From Mycolicibacterium flavescens (GTDB lineage: Bacteria > Actinomycetota > Actinomycetes > Mycobacteriales > Mycobacteriaceae), in NCBI GenBank assembly GCA_900637135.1, contig LR134353.1:4092001-4156000 (forward strand): a stretch of 64,000 bases of DNA. The letters are read 5' to 3'. Every line of letters starts with the position of its first letter. Positions within the stretch are counted from its first letter, which is position 1. Positions 25,117 through 35,461 of the stretch are shown piece by piece. Under the pieces are notes generated by a model that was given only the letters and a program-made list of their open reading frames with translations, searched no databases and was not told the DNA's origin. The translations under genes and the position numbers were made by a program.

Positions 25117-25902
25117 ATGTCTGCGCGTGATAACGGGAATGGGTGGTTTGTGCCTGAAACCGAAAGACTCGGTCTACCCGCTGGGATCCGCGCCGCATTG
25201 TTCGACCTCGACGGCGTGTTGACAGACACCGCGAGTGTGCACAAGAAAGCATGGAAGGCGATGTTCGACGACTTCCTCCGTCGACGAGCGGAGCTCACCG
25301 GCGAGGTGTTCACACCGTTCGACGTGCAAAGTGACTACCTCACCTATGTCGACGGCAAGAAGCGTGAGGATGGCGTGCGGTCGTTTCTGGCGAGTCGGGG
25401 CATCGAGATACCCGAGGGCGATCACGGCGACCCGCCTCAGAACGAAACCGTCCACGCACTGGGCAACACCAAGAACCAGATGTTCCAACAGATTCTGCGG
25501 ACCGACGGGGTCGAGGTGTTCGAGGGTTCGCGCCGCTATCTCGAAGCGACCGCGAATGCGGGGCTGGGCATCGCGGTGGTGTCGTCCAGCGCCAACACCC
25601 GCGAGGTGCTCGACATGACTGGGCTGGCCGAATTCGTCCAACACCGGGTGGACGGTGTCGTGTTGCGCGAAGAGAACATCGCAGGAAAACCCGCGCCCGA
25701 TTCGTTCCTGCGCGCAGCCGAGCTTCTCGACGTGACACCCGAACAGGGTGCTGTGTACGAAGACGCGATCTCCGGCGTGGCGGCAGGACGGGCCGGAGGA
25801 TTCGGCCTGGTTATCGGCGTCGATCGGGTAGGCCACGCAGAAGCGTTGCGGCACAACGGGGCCGACATCGTGGTCACCGACCTGGCGGAGCTGCTCACGT
25901 GA
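25117..25902 (+). CDS. HAD-family beta-phosphoglucomutase-like hydrolase
   Basis: A 261-residue HAD protein, counterpart of Rv3400. Motif I is FDLDGVLTDT (nucleophile Asp30, acid Asp32), motif II is VVSSSANT, motif III is GKPAPDSFL and motif IV is VYEDAISGVAAGRA. The cap domain contains DGKKREDGV as in beta-phosphoglucomutases. It overlaps the GH65 gene by four bases. Together they would phosphorolyse an alpha-glucoside to beta-glucose 1-phosphate and isomerise that to glucose 6-phosphate, a classic gene pairing. Confidence 0.9.
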   Translation: MSARDNGNGWFVPETERLGLPAGIRAALFDLDGVLTDTASVHKKAWKAMFDDFLRRRAELTGEVFTPFDVQSDYLTYVDGKKREDGVRSFLASRGIEIPEGDHGDPPQNETVHALGNTKNQMFQQILRTDGVEVFEGSRRYLEATANAGLGIAVVSSSANTREVLDMTGLAEFVQHRVDGVVLREENIAGKPAPDSFLRAAELLDVTPEQGAVYEDAISGVAAGRAGGFGLVIGVDRVGHAEALRHNGADIVVTDLAELLT

Positions 25903-28256
25903 GCCTGCACGACGACGTCTACCCCGTAGAACCGTGGCAGATCCGCGAGCAATCGCTCGACCTCGACATGCTCGCACAGTCGGAGTCGTTGTTCGCGCTG
26001 TCCAACGGCCACATCGGCATGCGTGGAAATCTCGACGAAGGCGAACCACACGCTTTGCCCGGCACCTATCTCAATTCGTTCTACGAGGTTCGCCCCCTTC
26101 CGTACGCCGAGGCAGGATACGGCTGGCCTGAGGACGGGCAGACAGTCGTCAACGTCACCAACGGCAAGTTGGTGCGCCTGTTGGTCGACGACGAACCGTT
26201 CGACGTGCGTTACGGCGAACTGCTCGACCACGAACGAGTTCTGGATTTTCGGACGGGCACGCTCAGACGCACCGCCTGCTGGTGTTCACCGGCAGGTAAG
26301 CGGATCAGAATCACTTCCACGCGGATCGTTTCACTGACCCAACGCAGCGTCGCGGCCATCGAGTACATCGTCGAGGCGCAGGACGAATTCGTCCGTGTCA
26401 CGGCGCAATCGGAACTGGTGGCCAACGAGGAGTTGCCGCCGTCGACGAAGGACCCGCGGGTCTCGGCCGTCCTGGAAAGACCGTTGGAGCCGGTGCAGTA
26501 CGAGCACTCCGAACACGGCGCGATCCTGCTGCACCGCACCCGTGGAAGCAACCTGATGATGGCCGCGGCCATGGACCACGACATCGAGGTTCCCGGTCGT
26601 GTCGAGGTGGACACCGGCGCCGGCAAGGACTGGGCCAACACGACGATCATCTGCGGGCTGCGTCCCGGCCAGCGTCTCCGCATCGTCAAGTACCTCGCCT
26701 ACGGCTGGTCCAGCCTGCGGTCGCGCCCGGCACTGCGCGACCAGGCGGCGGCGGCGCTCAGCAGCGCGCGTTACACCGGCTGGCAGGGGTTGCTCGATGC
26801 CCAGCGGGCCTACCTCGACGATTTCTGGGACGGTGCGGACGTCGAGGTGGAGGGCGACCCCGACTGCCAGCAGGCGGTACGGTTCGCCCTCTTCCACGTC
26901 CTGCAGGCCAGCGCGCGCGCCGAGCGCCGCGCGATCCCCGGCAAGGGTCTCACCGGAACGGGTTATGACGGCCACGCCTTCTGGGACACCGAGGGTTTCG
27001 TCCTGCCGCTGCTGACCTACACCCAACCCTCGGCGGCTGCCGACGCATTGCGTTGGCGCGCTTCGATTCTCCCGCTGGCCAAGGAGCGGGCGACGCTGCT
27101 GGACCTCGACGGCGCCGCATACCCGTGGCGCACCATCCGCGGCGAGGAGTGCTCGGCTTACTGGCCGGCGGGCACCGCGGCCTTCCACGTCAACGCCGAC
27201 ATCGCAATGGCGTTCGAGCGCTACCGCATTGTCACAGGGGACCATTCGCTCGAAGAGGAATGTGGGCTGACGGTGCTCATCGAGACCGCGCGGCTGTGGG
27301 CGTCACTCGGTCACCACGACCGTCACGGGGTGTGGCACGTCGACGGGGTGACCGGACCCGACGAGTACACGGCCATCGTGCGCGACAACGTGTTCACCAA
27401 CCTGATGGCGGCGGCCAACCTTCGGGCGGCCGCAGAGGCGTGTGCGCGCAATGTCGACGCCGCCCAGACAGCCGGGGTCACCACCGAAGAGATGGCGGTG
27501 TGGCGCCACGCCGCCGACACGGTCCACATCCCGTTCGACGAGGAGCTGGGCGTGCATCAGCAGTGTGACGGTTTCACGACGTTGCGCGAGTGGGACTTTC
27601 ACGCCAACACGATCTATCCACTGCTGATGAACGAGCCGTATGTTCGGCTCTACCCGGCGCAGGTGATCAAACAAGCGGACCTGGTGTTGGCGATGCACTG
27701 GCAGGGCCATGCGTTCACCGCCGAACAAAAGGCCCGCAACGTCGACTATTACGAACGACGCACCACACGGGATTCGTCGCTGTCGGCGTGTACACAGGCG
27801 GTGATGTGCGCCGACGTCGGTCATCTCGAACTCGCCCATGACTACGCCTACGAGGCGGCGATGATCGATCTGCGCGATCTCCACCACAACACCCGCGACG
27901 GCCTGCACATGGCGTCGCTCGGCGGTGCATGGGCCGCGATGGTGGCAGGATTCGGCGGGCTCCGTGACGATGAAGGGGTACTCGAGCTCAACCCCCGACT
28001 GCCCGACGGGATCTCTCGCCTACGATTTCGGTTGAGGTGGAGGAACTTTCGCCTCACTGTCGATGCCGATCACGACGAGGTCACCTATACGCTGCGTGAC
28101 GGCCCGGAGGGCGAACTGCTGATCCGCCACGGCGGCGAAGACCTGCACCTGGATTCCCGGGAGCCCACAACCGTTCCGGTTCGCCATTGCCGGCCGCTAC
28201 TGCCGACGCCTCAACAACCGCCGGGGCGCGAGCCGGTGCGCCGGCGCCCGACCTAG
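25899..28256 (+). CDS. Glycoside hydrolase family 65 protein (trehalose/maltose phosphorylase-like)
   Basis: A 785-residue GH65 protein, counterpart of Rv3401. N-terminal super-sandwich (NGHIGMRGNLDEGEP), then an (alpha/alpha)6 barrel with FWDTEGFVLPLL, the general acid Glu489 in VTGPDEYT, and a C-terminal jelly roll. The phosphate-binding loop, usually TxHGSSLS in phosphorylases, reads RRTTRDSSLS here (about 617-626), so phosphorolysis versus hydrolysis is uncertain. Co-translated with the HAD mutase by GTGA overlap, which favours a phosphorylase making beta-glucose 1-phosphate. Substrate (trehalose, maltose, kojibiose or other) not determined. The last 25 residues are Pro/Arg-rich. Confidence 0.9.
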   Translation: MSLHDDVYPVEPWQIREQSLDLDMLAQSESLFALSNGHIGMRGNLDEGEPHALPGTYLNSFYEVRPLPYAEAGYGWPEDGQTVVNVTNGKLVRLLVDDEPFDVRYGELLDHERVLDFRTGTLRRTACWCSPAGKRIRITSTRIVSLTQRSVAAIEYIVEAQDEFVRVTAQSELVANEELPPSTKDPRVSAVLERPLEPVQYEHSEHGAILLHRTRGSNLMMAAAMDHDIEVPGRVEVDTGAGKDWANTTIICGLRPGQRLRIVKYLAYGWSSLRSRPALRDQAAAALSSARYTGWQGLLDAQRAYLDDFWDGADVEVEGDPDCQQAVRFALFHVLQASARAERRAIPGKGLTGTGYDGHAFWDTEGFVLPLLTYTQPSAAADALRWRASILPLAKERATLLDLDGAAYPWRTIRGEECSAYWPAGTAAFHVNADIAMAFERYRIVTGDHSLEEECGLTVLIETARLWASLGHHDRHGVWHVDGVTGPDEYTAIVRDNVFTNLMAAANLRAAAEACARNVDAAQTAGVTTEEMAVWRHAADTVHIPFDEELGVHQQCDGFTTLREWDFHANTIYPLLMNEPYVRLYPAQVIKQADLVLAMHWQGHAFTAEQKARNVDYYERRTTRDSSLSACTQAVMCADVGHLELAHDYAYEAAMIDLRDLHHNTRDGLHMASLGGAWAAMVAGFGGLRDDEGVLELNPRLPDGISRLRFRLRWRNFRLTVDADHDEVTYTLRDGPEGELLIRHGGEDLHLDSREPTTVPVRHCRPLLPTPQQPPGREPVRRRPT

Positions 28257-28262
28257 GTCCTG

Positions 28263-28922
28263 CTACCCGATCTGCTTGTGACCGGGCAGACCGCCGGTCG
28301 CCTCGAACACCACGCGCTTGCCGATCTCGACGGCGTGGTCGGCGAACCGCTCGTAGTAGCGCCCCAGCAGCGCCACATCGACGGCCGAGCACACCCCGTC
28401 CTGCCACTTGTGGTCGATCAACAGCGTGAACAGGTGCCGGTGCTCGGCGTCGACGGCGTCATCCTCGTCGCGCAGCCTCGCCGCCTTGTCGGGATCGGGC
28501 GACAGCAACACCTCCTGTGCCGTCTTCGCCAGTTGCACCGCGCGCGCACCCATCTCGGCGAAGCTCGCGCGCACGTCGGCAGGCAGCGCGCAATCCGGGT
28601 GCCGCAGCCGCGAGATGCCGGCCACGTGGGCCGCCAGCGCGCCCATCCGGTCGATGTCCGCGGCGATGTGGATGGAGCCGACCACTCTGCGCAGGTCACT
28701 GGCGACCGGTTGTTGCAGCGCGAGGATCCGCAGCGCCGCCTCCTCGGCTTGCCGGTTGAGCTCGATGATGTGCTCGTGGTCGGCGATGACCTGCTCGGCG
28801 AGCGAGAGATCCGCGTCGAGCAGTGCTTCCGTCGCCCGCTCGAGTGCACTGACCGCCAGCCCGCACATCTTGCCGAGCTGGGCGCTCAGTGCGGTCAGTT
28901 GCTCTTGATAAGCGGTCCGCAT
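28263..28922 (-). CDS. PhoU/PhoY-family phosphate signalling regulator
   Basis: A 219-residue all-helical PhoU protein with two three-helix bundles, each with metal-binding acidic repeats (ADIDRMGALAAHV at about 90-102; RYYERFADHAVEIG near 190-203). In mycobacteria PhoY1 and PhoY2 link the Pst phosphate transporter to SenX3-RegX3 and affect persistence. No pst gene is adjacent here, so I do not assign PhoY1 or PhoY2. It converges with the GH65 gene and lies downstream of choD on the same strand. Confidence 0.9.
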   Translation of the reverse strand: MRTAYQEQLTALSAQLGKMCGLAVSALERATEALLDADLSLAEQVIADHEHIIELNRQAEEAALRILALQQPVASDLRRVVGSIHIAADIDRMGALAAHVAGISRLRHPDCALPADVRASFAEMGARAVQLAKTAQEVLLSPDPDKAARLRDEDDAVDAEHRHLFTLLIDHKWQDGVCSAVDVALLGRYYERFADHAVEIGKRVVFEATGGLPGHKQIG

Positions 28923-28992
28923 CGGCGACTCCCCTCACTCGCAAGATGTGCGGTCGCGATAGCGGGAGTTAGTTACCCGAATCGGCCGCTTC

Positions 28993-30729
28993 TCAACCAG
29001 CCGAGGTGACGGGTTGGATCGGCAACCAGCGCAGCGCAGCGGGTGCGTGGGCCGGGACGACCGGGTTCTGCGGCGCGACGGGCGCCAACCGGCGGTACGG
29101 CTGCCCCTGTTCCGGCCGCAGGTCGGACTCACCCTTGTTCGGCCACAGCGAGGCCGCGCGCTCAGCCTGGGCGGTGATCGAAAGTGACGGATTGACACCG
29201 AGATTCGCCGAAATCGACGCACCATCGTGCACCGAGAGCGTCGGATAGCCGTACACCCGGTGATACGGATCGATGACGCCGTGCTGCGCGTCGTCGCCGA
29301 TGGCGGCGCCGCCGAGGAAGTGCGCGGTGAGGGGGATGTTGAACAACTCGCCCCAGGTGCCGCCCGCGACGCCGTCGATCTTTTCGGCGATCCGGCGGGT
29401 GACCCGATTCCCGACGGGAATCCACGTCGGGTTGGGCGCCCCGTGGCCCTGTTTGCTCAGGTAGCGCCTGATACCGAGCCTGTTGCGCTTGGTGAACGTG
29501 GTGATCGAATTGTCGAGGTGCTGCATGACCAGTGCGATCAACGTGCGTTCGCTCCACCGCCGGACGTTGAGCAACCGCACTGTGCCGCGAGGATCCTTGC
29601 GCGCGTTGAGGAACAGCTGTTTCCACCGCGGCGTATCGGTACCTTCGGGGCCGTCGCCGTCGGTCATCAGCGTCTGCAGCAGGCCCATGGCATTGGAGCC
29701 CTTGCCGTAGCGCACCGGCTCGATGTGGGTGTCGGAGGTGGGGTGGAACGACGAGGTGATCGCCACGCCGTGCGTCAGGTTGAGGTCGTCGGTCACCTCG
29801 AATCGTCCGGCGCCGACGATGGATTCGGAGTTGGTGCGGGTCAGCACACCGAGCTTGTCGGACAGGTTCGGCAACTTGCCCTTGTCGCGCATCTTGAACA
29901 ACAACCGCTGCGTGCCCCAGGTGCCGGCCGCCAGCACGACGTGTGACGCGGTGAAGGTGCGCTTCTGCTTGCGAACCCAGCGACCGGTCCGGACGGTGTG
30001 CACATTCCAGAGCCCGTCCGGGCGCTGCTCGAAGCCGGTGACGGTGGTCATCGGGTGGATCGTCGTGCCGAACTTCTCGGCCAGGTACAGATAATTTTTG
30101 ACCAGCGTGTTCTTGGCGTTGTGGCGGCAGCCGGTCATACATTCGCCGACCTCGATGCACCCCTTGCGCGCCGGTCCGGCGCCGCCGAAGTACGGGTCGG
30201 GCACGGTCTCGCCGGGCGCTTTGGTGCCGTCCGGGCCGAAGAAGACGCCCACGGGCGTCGGCACGAACGAATCGCCCACACCCATCTCCTCGGCGACCTG
30301 CTTGACCACGCGGTCGGCGTCGGTGAACGTGGGGTTGGTGACGACGCCGAGCATGCGCTGGGCCTGGTCGTAGTGCGGCATGAGCTCCGCGCGCCAGTCG
30401 GTGATGTCCTTCCACTGCGGGTCGTTGAAGAACGGGTCCGGCGGTACGTAGAGCGTGTTGGCGTAGTTCAACGAGCCGCCTCCGACACCCGCGCCTGCCA
30501 GGATCATCACGTTGCGCAGCAGGTGAATCCGCTGGATGCCGTACATGCCCAACTGCGGCGCCCACAGGAACTTGCGCAGGTTCCACGAGGTCCTGGCGAA
30601 GTCCTCGTCTTCGAAGCGCCTGCCGGCCTCGAGCACACCGACGCGGTAGCCCTTCTCGGTGAGCCGCAGCGCCGTGACGCTGCCGCCGAACCCCGAACCG
30701 ATCACCAGGACGTCGTAGTCAGGTTCCAT
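28993..30729 (-). CDS. choD: Cholesterol oxidase ChoD (GMC family)
   Basis: A 578-residue GMC flavoprotein, equal in length to Rv3409c ChoD. FAD-binding GSGFGGSVTALRL is at about 10-22, then GAGVGGGSLNYANTL, and a Cys-rich insert (CIEVGECMTGCRHNAKNTL, about 190-208). The C-terminal block HFLGGAAIGDDAQHGVIDPYHRVYG is conserved. Annotated as cholesterol oxidase by homology, though other mycobacterial work assigns cholesterol ring oxidation to 3-beta-HSD, so the true substrate is open. No signal peptide. Confidence 0.88.
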   Translation of the reverse strand: MEPDYDVLVIGSGFGGSVTALRLTEKGYRVGVLEAGRRFEDEDFARTSWNLRKFLWAPQLGMYGIQRIHLLRNVMILAGAGVGGGSLNYANTLYVPPDPFFNDPQWKDITDWRAELMPHYDQAQRMLGVVTNPTFTDADRVVKQVAEEMGVGDSFVPTPVGVFFGPDGTKAPGETVPDPYFGGAGPARKGCIEVGECMTGCRHNAKNTLVKNYLYLAEKFGTTIHPMTTVTGFEQRPDGLWNVHTVRTGRWVRKQKRTFTASHVVLAAGTWGTQRLLFKMRDKGKLPNLSDKLGVLTRTNSESIVGAGRFEVTDDLNLTHGVAITSSFHPTSDTHIEPVRYGKGSNAMGLLQTLMTDGDGPEGTDTPRWKQLFLNARKDPRGTVRLLNVRRWSERTLIALVMQHLDNSITTFTKRNRLGIRRYLSKQGHGAPNPTWIPVGNRVTRRIAEKIDGVAGGTWGELFNIPLTAHFLGGAAIGDDAQHGVIDPYHRVYGYPTLSVHDGASISANLGVNPSLSITAQAERAASLWPNKGESDLRPEQGQPYRRLAPVAPQNPVVPAHAPAALRWLPIQPVTSAG

Positions 30730-30771
30730 ACACCCAGTATGACGTTACCGCGGGGTAACTTTCCACGTCGG

Positions 30772-30978
30772 TCAGACCGCGACGGCGGTGCCGCAGATTC
30801 CGCACACCTCGAACTGGCGACGGTTCCAACGCGCCACCGGAATGAAGAACAGCGAGAACTGCTTGAACTCGCGAATCCGCGACCACTGGGTGGTGTTGTG
30901 GCAGCGCGGGCAGGTCCGAACCTCCCCGGCACCGAGATGCTTCTGTTTGGTGCCATAGCTGAAGAGGAAGAAGAACAC
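30772..30978 (-). CDS. Zinc-ribbon mini-protein
   Basis: A 68-residue protein with two CxxC knuckles (Cys23/Cys26 in CPRC and Cys59/Cys62 in CGIC) enclosing a hydrophobic hairpin (EFKQFSLFFIPVARW), the pattern of the zinc_ribbon_15 family. A hydrophobic stretch FFFLFSYGTKQK leads. GTG 30978 is the best start, at the beginning of the conserved region and 23 bases after the guaB3 stop; the longer frame to 31290 is antisense-like inside guaB3. Same strand as guaB3 and choD. Function unknown. Confidence 0.72.
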   Translation of the reverse strand: MFFFLFSYGTKQKHLGAGEVRTCPRCHNTTQWSRIREFKQFSLFFIPVARWNRRQFEVCGICGTAVAV

Positions 30979-31001
30979 CTCGTCCAGGGTAGGCGCGAAG
31001 A

Positions 31002-32138
31002 CTAGCTCCCGACGGTCAGGCCGACCTTCTGGAATTCCTTGAGGTCGCAGTAACCGGCCTTGGCCATCGAGCGCCGCAGCCCGCCGACCAGGTTCAACGA
31101 GCCGAACGGATCGTCGGAGGGACCGGTAAGGACCTGTTGCAACGACGGGCGCTCGCCCATCGCGACTTGCAGGAACGCACCCCGTGGCAGCGACGGATGC
31201 GCGGCGGCGGCCGGCCAGTACCAGCCTGCGCCCAGCGCTTCGGCCGAGGTCGCCAGCGGAGTTCCGAGCACCACCGCGTCCGCACCGCACGCGATGGCTT
31301 TCGCCAGATCGCCGGAGGTGTGCATGTCGCCGTCGGCAAGGACGTGGACGTAGCGTCCGCCGGTCTCGTCGAGGTACTCGCGGCGCGCAGCGGCGGCGTC
31401 GGCGATCGCGGTGGCCATCGGGACGCTGATCCCGAGCACCTCGTCACTGGTGGTCACGCCGCTGGTCGAGCCATAGCCGACGATGACGCCGGCCGCGCCG
31501 GTGCGCATCAGATGCAGCGCGGTGCGGTGGTCGAGGACGCCGCCCGCGACGACCGGCACGTCGAGTTCGGAGATGAAGGTCTTGAGGTTCAGCGGTTCCC
31601 CGTTGGAGGCCACCCGCTCGGCGGAGATGATCGTGCCCTGGATGACCAGCAGGTCGATTCCCGCGGCGAGCAGTGTCGGCGTCAGCGCGCGGGCGTTCTG
31701 CGGGCTGACGCGCACCGCGGTCGTCACACCGGCCTCGCGGATGCGCGCCACGGACGCGCCGAGCAGATCCGGGTCCAGCGGGGCGGCGTGGAACTGCTGC
31801 AGCAGTCGGATCGCGGCCGAGGGCTCCGGTTCCTTCTCCGCCGCCTCGATCACCTGCGCGATCTTGGCTTCGACGTCGGCGTGCCTGCCGATCAGGCCTT
31901 CGCCGTTGAGGACACCGAGCCCGCCGAGCCGACCGATCTCGATCGCGAACTCCGGCGACACCAGCGCATCGGTGGGATGGGCCACCACCGGGATCTCGAA
32001 TCGGTAGGCGTCCAGTTGCCAGGCCGTCGACACGTCCTGCGACGACCGGGTGCGCCGCGACGGCACGATGTTGACGTCGTCGAGTTCGTAGGTGCGGCGG
32101 GCGGTTCTGCCCATGCCGAGCTCAACCATGTCTCGCAT
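31002..32138 (-). CDS. guaB3: GuaB3, IMP dehydrogenase / GMP reductase family protein
   Basis: A 378-residue TIM-barrel protein, counterpart of Rv3410c. It has the family's phosphate loop blocks (GAAGVIVGYGS, VLADGDMHTSGDLAKAIACGADAVVLG) but no CBS pair and no GPGSIC active-site segment, so it cannot be assumed to be an IMP dehydrogenase; cyanobacterial GuaB3 has been reported to act as a GMP reductase. The ATG at 32138 has AGGAG nine bases upstream; homology starts at the second Met (32129). It follows guaB2 after 47 bases. Confidence 0.88.
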   Translation of the reverse strand: MRDMVELGMGRTARRTYELDDVNIVPSRRTRSSQDVSTAWQLDAYRFEIPVVAHPTDALVSPEFAIEIGRLGGLGVLNGEGLIGRHADVEAKIAQVIEAAEKEPEPSAAIRLLQQFHAAPLDPDLLGASVARIREAGVTTAVRVSPQNARALTPTLLAAGIDLLVIQGTIISAERVASNGEPLNLKTFISELDVPVVAGGVLDHRTALHLMRTGAAGVIVGYGSTSGVTTSDEVLGISVPMATAIADAAAARREYLDETGGRYVHVLADGDMHTSGDLAKAIACGADAVVLGTPLATSAEALGAGWYWPAAAAHPSLPRGAFLQVAMGERPSLQQVLTGPSDDPFGSLNLVGGLRRSMAKAGYCDLKEFQKVGLTVGS

Positions 32139-32185
32139 GGCCAGTTTCTCCTGTCAGTACGTTCTGTTCCTCGCGCAAGCGCTCG

Positions 32186-33739
<1,554 letters not shown>

Positions 33740-33904
33740 GGTGGGGGCCTCCAGATACAAACGCAGCCGAACACTGTCGTCGAGCTAAGAAACCATCCTA
33801 TCGGCTGGCGGCCGGCTTCCCGGTCTCACGTGCCATGACGCACATAACTCTTGGTTCGTCGACGACGTCGGCGTGACGGCTAGCGTTATCCCCGTCCCGC
33901 TGCG

Positions 33905-33910
33905 TAGTGT
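33905..33910 (+). promoter_or_regulatory. -10 element of a leaderless promoter for the DUF5319 gene
   Basis: TAGTGT is followed by six bases and then GTG 33917. No ribosome-binding site fits the start. Confidence 0.5.
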
Positions 33911-33916
33911 GGACTC

Positions 33917-34321
33917 GTGCGTGACCACCTGCCACCGGGTTTGCCACCGGACCCGTTCGCCGACGACCCGTGCGACCCTTCGGCCGCCCTCGACGCGCTC
34001 GAGCCGGGCCAGCCGCTGGACCCGCAGGAGCGGACGGCAGTCGAGGCCGATCTCGCCGATCTGGCGGTGTACGAGGCGCTTCTGGCGCACAGGGGCATCC
34101 GCGGACTGGTCGTGTGTTGCGACGAATGCCAGCAGGACCACTATCACGACTGGGACATGCTGCGCGCCAACCTGCTGCAACTGCTCGTCGACGGCACGGT
34201 GCGCCCGCACGAGCCCGCCTATGATCCCGAACCCGACGCCTACGTGACGTGGGATTACTGCCGCGGCTACGCCGATGCCTCGCTCAACGAGGCGACGTCG
34301 GAGTCCGACGGCTATCGCTGA
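33917..34321 (+). CDS. DUF5319 family protein
   Basis: A 134-residue acidic protein, counterpart of Rv3412. Pro-rich N-terminus, helical middle, then VVCCDECQQDHYHDWDMLRANL (about 66-87), with a Cys-Cys-x-x-Cys and His cluster that could bind metal. The family is restricted to actinobacteria and always sits beside the sigD-rsdA locus in mycobacteria. No function is known. Start GTG 33917, probably leaderless. It meets the rsdA stop end to end. Confidence 0.87.
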   Translation: MRDHLPPGLPPDPFADDPCDPSAALDALEPGQPLDPQERTAVEADLADLAVYEALLAHRGIRGLVVCCDECQQDHYHDWDMLRANLLQLLVDGTVRPHEPAYDPEPDAYVTWDYCRGYADASLNEATSESDGYR

Positions 34322-35461
34322 CTAGCTCGGTTCCTCGACCGCATCCGGGACGGTCACCGTCGTAGCGGCCGTTCTCGGCGCTGGCGCCTGCACGGTCGGT
34401 TGCTGTGACGTCGGCGCGGCCGTCGGTACCTCATCCTCCTGCTGCTCGACCACCCGAGGGCTCGGAGTCGGCAGCGGTGTATCCGCCGTCGCCGTCGGCC
34501 GTGGCGTGGCCGACGGGGTCGGCTGCGCCGTCGGTGTCGGCAGCGCCGTCGGCGAGTTCGGAGCCGACGTCGGCTGCGGCGTGGCACTCACTGTCGGCGG
34601 CGGAGTGCCGGACACCGACGTGGGCGACGGTGCGCCCGGCGCAGCCGTCGTCGACGGCGTCGGGGATGGCGCCGGCGAGGTCGACGGTGTCGTCGGCGCG
34701 GACGTCGAGGGAGTGGTCGGGCTGGTCGGCGCGGGCGTCTCGGAGGTGCTGGTCGGCTCAGAGGTGCCCGGCGGCACAGTCGTCTCCGACGAGGTCGCGC
34801 CGTCGCTCGGAATCACCACGACCTCGGGGAAGGTCGGCGGCGGCGCATTCGGCGGCAGGGTCGCCGCCGGGTCCTGGGCCTCGACCTTGACCGTCAGCTC
34901 CTGCCATTGCGTGACCAACTCTTCTTTGCGCACAGTGTCGTTCACCGTCGCCACGGTCGTCGTCAACGTCTCGAGCTTGTCCTGGGCGGCTTGCCACTGA
35001 CCGTCATCGATCAGTTGCTGCACCTCGGCCATCTGCGTCTGCGCGGCCAGGACGACTGCGTCGTCGCGGGTGTCCTGCTGCTCGCCGAACAGCATGGTGC
35101 GCAGGCCGTACAGCGAGTCGCCCGGTCCGGAACCGGCCACCACCGCGCCGAAGCCACCGATGCACAACACCGCGGCCGCGGCGGACCCCACGACCGCCAA
35201 GGACGTGCGCGTGCGGCGGCGCGATGCCGCGGCCCGGTCGAGCGCCAGCACCGCGTCGCGCGGCGTGACCGTGGCGGTCAGAGGTGCGCTGCGGACCTCG
35301 TCGCGCCAGCCCTCCAGCAGCTGGGCAAGTTCCGCCTCACTGGGATCGGTCGAGTACACCGGCTGCTGCGTGGCCAGCGAATCGAGGAACCGATCAGTGC
35401 GGTTGATCTCGTTGAGCGAGGGATCTCCCCCGTTCGAAGTCCAGCGTCCGAAGTCAGGCAT
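34322..35461 (-). CDS. rsdA: Anti-sigma-D factor RsdA
   Basis: A 379-residue single-pass membrane protein, counterpart of Rv3413c. The cytoplasmic sigma-binding part (about 1-80) is followed by one TM helix (LAVVGSAAAAVLCIGGFGAVVAG, about 87-109), a helical external segment, and then a long Thr/Pro/Ser-rich tail (about 200-379). M. tuberculosis RsdA is about 299 aa, so this tail is roughly 80 residues longer. RsdA holds SigD inactive until proteolysis. ATG 35461 overlaps the sigD stop by eight bases; GTG 35467 is also possible. Confidence 0.9.
   Translation of the reverse strand: MPDFGRWTSNGGDPSLNEINRTDRFLDSLATQQPVYSTDPSEAELAQLLEGWRDEVRSAPLTATVTPRDAVLALDRAAASRRRTRTSLAVVGSAAAAVLCIGGFGAVVAGSGPGDSLYGLRTMLFGEQQDTRDDAVVLAAQTQMAEVQQLIDDGQWQAAQDKLETLTTTVATVNDTVRKEELVTQWQELTVKVEAQDPAATLPPNAPPPTFPEVVVIPSDGATSSETTVPPGTSEPTSTSETPAPTSPTTPSTSAPTTPSTSPAPSPTPSTTAAPGAPSPTSVSGTPPPTVSATPQPTSAPNSPTALPTPTAQPTPSATPRPTATADTPLPTPSPRVVEQQEDEVPTAAPTSQQPTVQAPAPRTAATTVTVPDAVEEPS

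Noticed and set aside
31002..32138. GuaB3 as a second IMP dehydrogenase
   Set aside because: No CBS pair and no GPGSIC active-site Cys segment; activity should be left open.
34400..34860. Repetitive DNA as a tandem-repeat locus or CRISPR
   Set aside because: The periodicity is from Thr/Pro-rich coding in rsdA; no constant repeat-spacer structure.
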